Source of the DNA: J038 sp034437535
Lineage (GTDB): Bacteria; Chloroflexota; Anaerolineae; Aggregatilineales; Phototrophicaceae
Reading direction: 5' to 3'
Length of the DNA stretch: 64,000 nt
NCBI GenBank assembly: GCA_034437535.1
Contig: DAOTTZ010000094.1
Span: forward strand, 1-64,000
In this document: piece after piece, positions 8,754-15,804 of the stretch
How the letters are laid out: each line of letters starts with the position of its first letter
Position numbering within the stretch: the stretch's first letter is position 1
Made by a program: the position numbers and the translations under genes
The notes under the pieces: model-generated
What the model was told of the DNA's origin: nothing
What the model saw: only the letters and a program-made list of their open reading frames with translations
Databases searched by the model: none

Positions 8754-9295
8754 TACAAATTTCAATCTTTATGTGGGTGATGGCGATTTTGTTCGGTTAT
8801 TTCGGCTTTGTGCGCGGCTGGAACAAAGAGATGATCGCGACCTCTGGCATTATCCTGGGGTTGTTTGCACTCTTTCAGTTTGACGATACCATCACAGATT
8901 TGCTGGCGACGGTGCCGGGCGACCAGGCATTTTTTGTGCGGTCGGTCATCTTCGCGGTGATTGTCTTCTTCGCTTACCAGACACGAGCGTTGATCGGTGA
9001 GGACGCCAAACGACCCAGCCGAAGTGAAGGCCGGGATAGCTTGCAATCGAGCGTATTGGGTGGCATCATCGGCTTCTTGAACGGTTACTTGATCTGGGGA
9101 TCATTGTGGTATTTCATGCACGTTACAGATTATCCCCTTTCGCCCTATATCTCTGCCCCGGCTGACGGAACGTACAGCGCGGATTTCGTCGATTCATTGC
9201 CGTTGTATATTCTGGGTGGTGGCCCGACCGGGGAAGGTGACCTGCTGGCGGCGGCAGTCATCGTGCTCTTCCTGGTCGTTTTGATCGTCATCTGA
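8750..9295 (+). CDS. CvpA-like membrane protein, first of a tandem pair
   Basis: A 181-residue integral membrane protein with four to five hydrophobic spans. The N-terminal FGYFGFVRGWNKE resembles the G-x-x-R-G signature of the CvpA (colicin V production) family, and a second glycine-rich span reads SSVLGGIIGFLNGYLIWG. A loop of about 40 polar residues separates two halves, and the protein ends LFLVVLIVI. It is clearly paralogous to the next gene. The start is ATG 8750, overlapping the murG stop. Position between murG and murC suggests an envelope or division role, but no function is established here. Confidence 0.65.
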   Translation: MIQISIFMWVMAILFGYFGFVRGWNKEMIATSGIILGLFALFQFDDTITDLLATVPGDQAFFVRSVIFAVIVFFAYQTRALIGEDAKRPSRSEGRDSLQSSVLGGIIGFLNGYLIWGSLWYFMHVTDYPLSPYISAPADGTYSADFVDSLPLYILGGGPTGEGDLLAAAVIVLFLVVLIVI

Positions 9296-9305
9296 GGCAA
9301 ACATT

Positions 9306-9833
9306 ATGATCGAACTTTACTCTTTGATGTGGATTCTCGCGGTCTTCGGCACGTTTATGGGCTTTCTGCGCGGCTGGAATCGCGAAGTAATCGCGACGGC
9401 TGGCATCTTGCTAGGGTCGTTTGCGTTGTTCCAGTTCGATGCCTTGATCCGGGGGACGTTGTTATTATCCTTCCCAAGAGAACAAGCCTTTTTCATCCAG
9501 GTGGCGATCTTTTTCATCATTGTATACTTCGCCTATCAAAACCGGCTGTTTGAACCAGACCGCCGCGACGAACAATCGATCCAGTCGAGCATCCTGGGTG
9601 GCATGGTGGGTTTTGCCAATGGGTATTTGATCGGTGGGGCCTTGTGGTATTTCCTGGATATTAACGAATATCCCTTTTCGCCGTTCGTCGTCGCGCCGGG
9701 GCCGAATTCCCCCAGCGCAGAGGCGATCAACTCCATCCCGCTGGTGATCCTCAGTGGTGGGCCGACCGGAAGCGGTGATTTGTTCATTATCGGTGTTGTG
9801 TTGTTGTTCCTGCTCGTCTTGATCGTCATTTAG
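9306..9833 (+). CDS. CvpA-like membrane protein, second of a tandem pair
   Basis: A 175-residue paralogue of the preceding protein. It shares the GFLRGWNREVIATAGI start, the GGMVGFANGYLIGGALWYF central span, a SGGPTGSGDLF segment and the LFLLVLIVI terminus. Differences are concentrated in the middle loop, where charged residues (EPDRRDEQS) replace the longer Ser/Arg stretch. It begins 10 bp after its sister and ends 3 bp before murC, so both copies are embedded in the cell-wall operon rather than inserted beside it. Confidence 0.65.
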   Translation: MIELYSLMWILAVFGTFMGFLRGWNREVIATAGILLGSFALFQFDALIRGTLLLSFPREQAFFIQVAIFFIIVYFAYQNRLFEPDRRDEQSIQSSILGGMVGFANGYLIGGALWYFLDINEYPFSPFVVAPGPNSPSAEAINSIPLVILSGGPTGSGDLFIIGVVLLFLLVLIVI

Positions 9834-9836
9834 CTT

Positions 9837-11228
9837 ATGCACTTCCAGCTTGACCAGACCATCCATATTATTGGAATCGGTGGCTTTGGGATGTCTGCCA
9901 TCGCCCGGATTCTGCTCGAACGCGGGCTGACGATCACCGGGAGTGACCGTAATGCCAACGCCTTGACTCAAGCGTTAAGCCAGGATGGCGCGACGGTGCA
10001 TCATGGGCATGATCCAGCCTATGTGGATGGGGCGGATGTGGTTTTGCGCTCATCTGCGGTGCCAGATGACCATGTTGAGGTGGTCGCGGCACGGTCTGCC
10101 GGGGTGCCGGTGTATAAACGGCGGGAGATCCTGGCCCCGCTTATGCAAGGCCAGCGCGTGATCGCCGTTGCCGGGACGCATGGCAAGACCACCACCACCA
10201 GCATGATCGTCCACATTTTACAGTCTGCCAACCTGGATCCGTCTTATATCGTTGGTGGGGTGATGGCGAACACCGGTACCAATGCCGGAGTCGGCCAGAG
10301 CGATCTTTTCGTCATCGAAGCTGACGAATACGACGATATGTTCCTCGGCCTGGAACCAGAGACGATTGTCCTCACCAGCCTGGAATACGACCACCCTGAT
10401 TTTTTCCAGACACCGGACGCGATGTATACGGCCTTTAGCCGTTTCCTGGATCGCTTGCCAGCCGGCAAAGGGCAGATCGTGGCCTGTACCGATTACGACC
10501 GCGTTGGCCCGCTGGTAGCGGAAAAACAAGCACCGGGCCGCGATCTAATCACGTATGGCTTGAACCACGCGCTGACCACGACTATGCAAATTCATGATCT
10601 ACGGGATGTTGATGGCATGACCGCGTTTGACCTGCACATCATGACGGGTGGGACGATCAACATCAACGCCGGGACGATACAGGTGCCGCTCCCTGGGGCA
10701 CATAACGCCCAGAACGCGGTCGCCGCGTTGGTTGTATCCGATCTGTACGGTGTATTGCACGAGCAGGCCACCACCGCCCTCAAGTCCTTCCAGAGTACCG
10801 GGCGACGGTTCGAGCAGTTGGGCCAGGCCGGCGATGTGATCGTCATTAATGACTATGCACATCATCCAACTGCCATCCGCCTGACGTTGGCCGCCGCTCG
10901 CGCCCGTTTCCCGGATCATACCTTGTGGGCGGTATGGCAACCGCATATGTACAGCCGGACTCAAGCCCTGATGGATGATTATAAGCTTGCGTTCCAGGTA
11001 GAGGCGCGTCTGCTGGTGACCGATATTTACGCGGCGCGGGAGGCTCCTTTGCCCGGTGTAGACGGCACCTGGATCGTATCTCAGTTGGGATACGGTACGC
11101 ATACCGGCTCGCTGTCAGCGACGACAGATTATCTGCTGGATCAAGTGGATGGGCCGGCGGTGATCGTTATCATGAGCGCGGGTGATGCCCCTCAAATCGG
11201 TCGCGCTTTCCTTGCCCGCCATGCGTGA
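9837..11228 (+). CDS. murC: UDP-N-acetylmuramate--L-alanine ligase MurC
   Basis: A 463-residue Mur ligase that adds the first stem-peptide residue, L-Ala, to UDP-MurNAc. It shows the N-terminal IHIIGIGGFGMSAIARILL fold, the ATP loop GTHGKTTTTSM with K117, EADEYDD, the TSLEYDHPDFF segment, GAHNAQNAVAAL, and the C-terminal domain with NDYAHHPTAI and WQPHMYSRT. Length and motif order are typical. Its last eight bases overlap the chosen murB start. Confidence 0.95.
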   Translation: MHFQLDQTIHIIGIGGFGMSAIARILLERGLTITGSDRNANALTQALSQDGATVHHGHDPAYVDGADVVLRSSAVPDDHVEVVAARSAGVPVYKRREILAPLMQGQRVIAVAGTHGKTTTTSMIVHILQSANLDPSYIVGGVMANTGTNAGVGQSDLFVIEADEYDDMFLGLEPETIVLTSLEYDHPDFFQTPDAMYTAFSRFLDRLPAGKGQIVACTDYDRVGPLVAEKQAPGRDLITYGLNHALTTTMQIHDLRDVDGMTAFDLHIMTGGTININAGTIQVPLPGAHNAQNAVAALVVSDLYGVLHEQATTALKSFQSTGRRFEQLGQAGDVIVINDYAHHPTAIRLTLAAARARFPDHTLWAVWQPHMYSRTQALMDDYKLAFQVEARLLVTDIYAAREAPLPGVDGTWIVSQLGYGTHTGSLSATTDYLLDQVDGPAVIVIMSAGDAPQIGRAFLARHA

Positions 11229-12126
11229 TTTGTTCGGGCGGTTGGGGCCGGCTCTGCTCCAGGATGAGCCGCTGGCGAAATATACGGCGGCGCGGCTAGG
11301 TGGCCCGGCAGATTGGCTGTATGTGGCGCGGGAGTCGCTGGATGATCTGGTGCAGGTCGTCTCTACCGCCTGGGCGCACGACATCCCCCTGCGGGTGATC
11401 GGCGGTGGCGCGAACGTTCTGGTCTCGGATCGGGGCATACGCGGCCTGACGGTGATCAACCGCGTGTCTCAGGTTGAATTTGGCGCGTGGAGCCAGGGCC
11501 AGCGGGTTTCCGTGACTGGCGGTACCAGCTTGTCTGTCCTGGCGAACCGTTGCCAGCGCCAGGGATTAGCCGGCATGGGCTGGGCGGTTAACGTGCCGGG
11601 GACGGTCGGCGGGGCGGTGGTCAATAATGCCGGGGCGCATGATGGTGATATGGCGGATAGCGTTAAGGATGCGGTCGTGCTGGAACCCGACGGCGCGAAG
11701 ATCTATTCCAATGCGGAACTGGCCTACGATTACCGGCATTCGATGCTGAAAGCACGGGCAGACCGGCGGTTTTTGGTGTTGCTGGTCACGTTGATGCTAC
11801 GCGATGAACCCCCGCCGGTCATCCGAAAACGGATGCAGGGGTTCATCCAACGGCGGAAGGCCAGCCAACCCCCTGGGGCCAGCCTGGGGAGCATCTTCAA
11901 AAATCCACCCGGTGATTATGCCGGGCGATTGATCGAAGCCGCCGGTTTGAAGGGGTATGCCGTCGGTGGGGTGATGGTCTCGCCGGTTCATGCCAATTTC
12001 GTCGTGAACACCGGGGATGGCACTGCGACAGATTATGATGCCTTAATCCGGCAAGTACAGACGACGGTCGCGCAAAAATTCGAGATCACATTAGAATTAG
12101 AGATAGAACGCATCGGCGACTGGTAG
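11221..12126 (+). CDS. murB: UDP-N-acetylenolpyruvoylglucosamine reductase MurB
   Basis: A 301-residue FAD-dependent reductase producing UDP-MurNAc, the entry compound for MurC. Visible motifs: YTAARLGGPADWL, the FAD-binding RVIGGGANVLVSDRG, GMGWAVNVPGTVGGAVVNNAG, YRHSML, GASLGSIFKNPPG carrying the catalytic serine region, and a closing LELEIERIG with the conserved glutamate. Shorter than the E. coli enzyme, as in type II MurB. Start ATG 11221 overlaps murC by 8 bp; the frame stays open upstream to 11182 but that stretch duplicates murC coding. Confidence 0.94.
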   Translation: MRDLFGRLGPALLQDEPLAKYTAARLGGPADWLYVARESLDDLVQVVSTAWAHDIPLRVIGGGANVLVSDRGIRGLTVINRVSQVEFGAWSQGQRVSVTGGTSLSVLANRCQRQGLAGMGWAVNVPGTVGGAVVNNAGAHDGDMADSVKDAVVLEPDGAKIYSNAELAYDYRHSMLKARADRRFLVLLVTLMLRDEPPPVIRKRMQGFIQRRKASQPPGASLGSIFKNPPGDYAGRLIEAAGLKGYAVGGVMVSPVHANFVVNTGDGTATDYDALIRQVQTTVAQKFEITLELEIERIGDW

Positions 12127-12185
12127 TTGAACGTCAGCCTGCCGCCGCTTAAGATGGTATTGTATTGTTAGATGAGAGAGTCGGT

Positions 12186-13043
12186 ATGTCCTCAGCACGA
12201 TCTCGCCAACAGAAGCGTAAGACCAGCCGCCAACCCGGTGTATGGGTGGGGGATGGCTCTCGCCGGGTTAGCTCGCCCCAGGGTGAGCGCACCGAACATG
12301 GCGTTCGGGATGAAATCACCGTCAGTTGGCGCATGTTCAGCGGTGGCATTGTCGTCTGTTTGATGCTGGTGTTGGTGGTCTTCTTCGCGACGGATCTTTT
12401 CTTCGTGCGTAGCATCTCCTTAGAAGGGGCGGAATACCTGAACGAAGCCGAGGTCTTCCGGTATGCTGGCATTGCTGAAGATCATGTCTTCTGGGTGAAT
12501 CCTGATGCGGTACGGCAAAACATCATGGATTCGACCCCGCTGGTGGCGGATGCCCAGGTCAGCGTGGGCTGGCCGCCGAACATGGTGACGATTATCATCC
12601 AGGAGCGCACGCCTTCCTTGCTGTGGACCCAGGCCGGGGTGCGTGTGTTGATCGACATACACGGCAATGTCCTGCGGTCGCCCCGTGATGAGGAGACCTT
12701 CCTGGATTTGATCCAGGTGGTAGCGGATAACTCGTTTGATTCGCCCCGGATCCCGTCGGAACCTGTGCCCGCCGATGTTGTGCGGGGTGCGTTGCAACTT
12801 CAGCAGATCGTCTCCGGTTTGCCGAGCTTGCGCTATAATGCCGAAAAGGGCCTGGGTTTCCGGGAGCCGAACGCCGCGTGGGATGTGTGGTTGGGTGCGG
12901 GGACGGATATGCCGAATAAATTGAGGGTCTACGAAGCCCTGCGCGATGATTTAATGGCGCGGGGTGTCACGCCAGTCGAGATCAACGTTGCGAACCTGGC
13001 GGCTGTTTACTATTGCGGGAGCGTCGAATTCTGTTATGAGTGA
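12186..13043 (+). CDS. ftsQ: POTRA-domain division protein FtsQ/DivIB
   Basis: A 285-residue bitopic protein of the divisome. A basic cytoplasmic N terminus of about 60 residues precedes one membrane span (VVCLMLVLVVFFATDLFF), then a POTRA domain (FVRSISLEGAEYLNEAEVFR, IIIQERTPSLLW) and the FtsQ beta domain. It links FtsL/DivIC-type proteins to the septal synthases. ATG 12186 is preferred over TTG 12165. The 59-bp gap after murB is the only sizeable gap in this stretch. It overlaps ftsA by 8 bp. Confidence 0.88.
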   Translation: MSSARSRQQKRKTSRQPGVWVGDGSRRVSSPQGERTEHGVRDEITVSWRMFSGGIVVCLMLVLVVFFATDLFFVRSISLEGAEYLNEAEVFRYAGIAEDHVFWVNPDAVRQNIMDSTPLVADAQVSVGWPPNMVTIIIQERTPSLLWTQAGVRVLIDIHGNVLRSPRDEETFLDLIQVVADNSFDSPRIPSEPVPADVVRGALQLQQIVSGLPSLRYNAEKGLGFREPNAAWDVWLGAGTDMPNKLRVYEALRDDLMARGVTPVEINVANLAAVYYCGSVEFCYE

Positions 13044-14277
13044 GTTAGTCATCGGGCTGGATGTCGGAACGCATAAAATTTGTACCATCATCGGTGATGT
13101 GCGCGAGAATGACATCTTCGTGGTGGGCGTTGGCATCGAACGAAGCCAGGGTATGCGAAAAGGCATCGTCAGTGACCTGGGCCGGTTGACCTCGGCCATT
13201 TCCGCTTCGGTACATAAGGCGGAAAAAAGCAGTGGTTATCTGGTCAAGCGGGCCTTTGTCAGCCTGGCCGGGAGTCATATCGCATCGGTCAACAGCCGGG
13301 GTGCAGTCGGCATCACCGGCCAGCGCGGCGTGAACCTCAATGATCTTGACCGGGCGATGGATGCCGCCCGTGCTATTGCCATCCCGCATAATCGAGAAGT
13401 CTTGCATGTGATCCCGCGTAGTTATTCGCTTGACGGTCAGGACGGTGTGCGGAGTCCGTTGGGCATGCACGGCTTCCGGCTAGAAGTTGAGGCCAACATC
13501 ATCACCGCTTCGACGACCAGCGTCGCCAACCTGGAAGAAGCGGTTGTGGCGGCGGGTGTGCATGTAGATCGTTTTATCTTGAATCCGCTGGCCGCTGGCG
13601 ATGTGGTGCTGACCCCGCAAGAGCGCGAGATGGGGGCAGTCGTCATCGACATTGGCGGGGGTACGACTGATATTGCAATTTTCATCGAAGGGGCGGTATG
13701 GCACGCCTCCGTCCTGGCGATTGGTGGTAACCACATCACCAATGATATTACGTATTTGACGCATATCCCGGTCGATACGGCGGAGACGCTCAAGGTGCAA
13801 TACGGTCACGCCAACCCGCGTGCAGTTGACCCGCTGGAGACCTTGCTGGTCGAGCCTTTCGGTGATGGCATGCCGACCGAGATCCGCCGGGCAGAACTGG
13901 CGGAGATCATCGAGGCGCGGACTGAAGAGATGTTCCAGCATGTACATAAAGAGATCAAGCGTAGCGGGTACGATGGTCTGTTGCGGGCCGGCGCGGTGAT
14001 TACCGGCGGCGTTACAGATATGCCCGGTGTGCGTGAAGTCGCACATCGTGTCCTCAAGATGCCGGTGCGGTTGGCAAAACCAGAACGCTTGACGGGTATG
14101 GCGGATTCGTTGCGCCACCCGTCCTTTAGTACCAGTGTCGGCCTGTTGCGGCTTGGGTTAGAGATGGATAGCGTTGTAGAATCATCACAAGAGAGTCATA
14201 ATACAGCATCCGGTTCGCGCTTTGGTGAGATGCTGGGTAATTTCTTTCGGCGATTATTGCCGGATGATGATGGCTAG
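13036..14277 (+). CDS. ftsA: actin-like division protein FtsA
   Basis: A 413-residue actin-fold ATPase that tethers FtsZ filaments to the membrane. Motifs are IGLDVGTHKICTIIGDV (phosphate 1), GAVVIDIGGGTTDIAIF (phosphate 2), AVITGGVTDMPGVREVAHR (adenosine), and a 1C subdomain around RAFVSLAGSHIASVNSRG. The C terminus (EMLGNFFRRLLPDDD) is a plausible amphipathic membrane anchor. ATG 13036 is used because the upstream part of the open frame lies inside ftsQ. Confidence 0.94.
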   Translation: MSELVIGLDVGTHKICTIIGDVRENDIFVVGVGIERSQGMRKGIVSDLGRLTSAISASVHKAEKSSGYLVKRAFVSLAGSHIASVNSRGAVGITGQRGVNLNDLDRAMDAARAIAIPHNREVLHVIPRSYSLDGQDGVRSPLGMHGFRLEVEANIITASTTSVANLEEAVVAAGVHVDRFILNPLAAGDVVLTPQEREMGAVVIDIGGGTTDIAIFIEGAVWHASVLAIGGNHITNDITYLTHIPVDTAETLKVQYGHANPRAVDPLETLLVEPFGDGMPTEIRRAELAEIIEARTEEMFQHVHKEIKRSGYDGLLRAGAVITGGVTDMPGVREVAHRVLKMPVRLAKPERLTGMADSLRHPSFSTSVGLLRLGLEMDSVVESSQESHNTASGSRFGEMLGNFFRRLLPDDDG

Positions 14278-14279
14278 AT

Positions 14280-14307
14280 TTGCTTACAATATTGTGTTGT
14301 ATACAAT
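14280..14307 (+). promoter_or_regulatory. candidate ftsZ promoter with overlapping palindromes
   Basis: TTGCTT (14280-14285) and TACAAT (14302-14307) are spaced 16 bp in the 72-bp ftsA-ftsZ gap. Two 10-bp perfect palindromes, ACAATATTGT at 14286-14295 and TTGTATACAA at 14297-14306, fill the spacer and -10. They look like operator half-site pairs, but no regulator is identified in the window. Confidence 0.5.
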
Positions 14308-14349
14308 AGAGTTAATTCCGTTTGATAATTGTAGGGGGACGATGTCCAC

Positions 14350-15528
14350 ATGGATATGGTAGACGACTTTGACATGGGGGAAGGGTTCGCGCAGATCAAG
14401 GTGATCGGCGTCGGTGGTGGCGGCGGTAACGCGGTCAACCGGATGGTCAACGAGGGGTTGGGTGGTGTAGAGTTCATCGCCGTCAATACCGATAATCAAG
14501 CGTTGATGCTATCAAAAGCTAAGACTCGTGTTCGCATCGGCGATAAACTGACTCGTGGCCTGGGGGCTGGTGGTAATCCAGAGATCGGACGCAAAGCCGC
14601 TGAAGAGAGTGCCGATGACCTGTATGAGGTTCTGCGTGGTGCGGATATGGTGTTCATCGCCAGCGGTATGGGCGGCGGTACCGGAACCGGGGCATCGCCC
14701 ATGGTCGCGCAGGTGGCGAAAGAATTAGGTGCGTTGACAATCGGCGTGGTAACGCGCCCCTTCACCTTTGAAGGCACTCGTCGCCAGCAGATCGCCGAGA
14801 GTGGTATCGAAGCGTTAAAGAGCGAAGTCGATACCTTGATCGTCATTCCGAATGACCGTCTGCTCCAGATTGCGGATAAGCGAGCCAGCTTACAACAGGC
14901 ATTTTCCCTGGCAGATGACGTTCTGCGGCAGGGGATTCAAGGGATTTCCGAACTGATTACCGTCCCAGCGTTGATTAACCTGGACTTCGCCGACGTGCGT
15001 ACCATTATGTCTGAAGGGGGCGCGGCATTGATGGCTGTGGGCCATGCTGACGGCGATGATCGCTCACGGCAGGCGGCGGAAGCGGCCATCAGTAGCGGTC
15101 TGCTTGATGTGACGATTGACGGTGCACGCGGCATTCTGTTTAACATCACTGGTGGGCCAGATCTCAGCCTGTTTGAAGTCAACGAAGCGGCGGCTATCAT
15201 CAAAGAGAGTGCCCATCCAGAGGTCAATATGATCTTCGGTGCCCAGATTGACGAGAACATGGGCGATGAGATCCGTATCACCGTCATCGCCACTGGCTTT
15301 GAGCAAAGCCGGGTGAAGACCCGCATGGACCAACAGCAACAACGTCCATCCCGGCCAGAACGTCCCCAGCAACAACAACCGGCTCCACCGCCGCAACAAC
15401 AACAGCAACCGCAGGTGCGCCAGCAACGGCCCCCGCAACAGCAACAACAGCAGGATAACTTTTCGTCCCGCGTCTACGATGAGGACGATATGGACATCCC
15501 GCCGTTTTTGCGCCGGAACCGTAAATAA
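14350..15528 (+). CDS. ftsZ: tubulin-like division GTPase FtsZ
   Basis: A 392-residue GTPase that forms the Z ring. It has the N-terminal VIGVGGGGGNAVNRM, the tubulin signature GMGGGTGTGAS starting near residue 107, RPFTFEG, NVDFADV-like NLDFADVRTIM, and the conserved C-terminal peptide DIPPFLRR that binds FtsA. The linker before that peptide (about residues 325-375) is built mostly of Gln, Pro and Arg. Start ATG 14350 follows a G-rich Shine-Dalgarno (14332-14338); ATG 14356 is possible. Confidence 0.97.
   Translation: MDMVDDFDMGEGFAQIKVIGVGGGGGNAVNRMVNEGLGGVEFIAVNTDNQALMLSKAKTRVRIGDKLTRGLGAGGNPEIGRKAAEESADDLYEVLRGADMVFIASGMGGGTGTGASPMVAQVAKELGALTIGVVTRPFTFEGTRRQQIAESGIEALKSEVDTLIVIPNDRLLQIADKRASLQQAFSLADDVLRQGIQGISELITVPALINLDFADVRTIMSEGGAALMAVGHADGDDRSRQAAEAAISSGLLDVTIDGARGILFNITGGPDLSLFEVNEAAAIIKESAHPEVNMIFGAQIDENMGDEIRITVIATGFEQSRVKTRMDQQQQRPSRPERPQQQQPAPPPQQQQQPQVRQQRPPQQQQQQDNFSSRVYDEDDMDIPPFLRRNRK
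15331..15455 (+). repeat. CAA/CAG/CCG low-complexity tract in ftsZ
   Basis: Irregular runs of CAA and CAG codons mixed with CCN and CGN encode four blocks of four to six glutamines in the FtsZ linker. The runs are imperfect, so this is codon-level low complexity rather than a clean tandem repeat. Replication slippage could vary its length between strains. Confidence 0.7.
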
Positions 15529-15613
15529 ACGAAGGTGGGATTTTGGCTTGAGATAGGTTTAAGACCTGTAATAAGCTAAACGGATTTCTAACTGAAATCA
15601 TCCGCAGGGTTAG
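15529..15613. other. ftsZ-nrdJ intergenic region with small hairpins
   Basis: Non-coding. Small inverted repeats are visible: AGGT/ACCT around 15555-15567 and GATTTC (15583-15588) with GAAATC (15594-15599), extended by CG/CG at 15581-15604. None is followed by a U-tract, so a clear ftsZ terminator is not seen. No gene was found. Confidence 0.4.
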
Positions 15614-15642
15614 TGGACAATTGTTCGCTAAAATGCTATAAA
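15614..15642 (+). promoter_or_regulatory. nrdJ promoter
   Basis: TGGACA (15614-15619), a 17-bp spacer and TATAAA (15637-15642), each hexamer one base from consensus. Transcription would start near 15649, giving a leader of about 155 nt before nrdJ. Confidence 0.65.
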
Positions 15643-15671
15643 CGGTAGTGTAGAACTACATAACGAATCTG

Positions 15672-15770
15672 AACCCCCTTAACCACATGGGGGGTTACTA
15701 TCTAACAATCGAGTATAAATTTTGTTTATGGAAACCGGGGCATAGCGTCGCGCTAACGCCCCTTAATTTA
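15672..15770 (+). promoter_or_regulatory. two hairpins in the nrdJ leader
   Basis: Stem 1 pairs AACCCCC (15672-15678) with GGGGGTT (15690-15696). Stem 2 pairs GGGGC (15737-15741) with GCCCC (15758-15762) and, inside it, TAGCG with CGCTA around a TCG loop, followed by TTAATTTAT. Stem 2 resembles a terminator or attenuator placed ahead of the nrdJ start. No NrdR-box pair or B12-box was recognised. Confidence 0.45.
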
Positions 15771-15804
15771 TCATTCCTATGTGACGATGCGAGGTGTGTT
15801 GAGT

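Noticed and set aside
13480..14118. 212-codon minus-strand open frame over ftsA
   Set aside because: Shadow of ftsA, with codon bias mirroring the sense strand.
15331..15455. CAA/CAG tract as a CRISPR-like or tandem repeat array
   Set aside because: It is in-frame polyglutamine coding within ftsZ, with irregular units and no spacers.
15529..15804. Cobalamin riboswitch or NrdR box ahead of nrdJ
   Set aside because: No B12-box sequence and no pair of 16-bp NrdR palindromes could be found, although hairpins are present.
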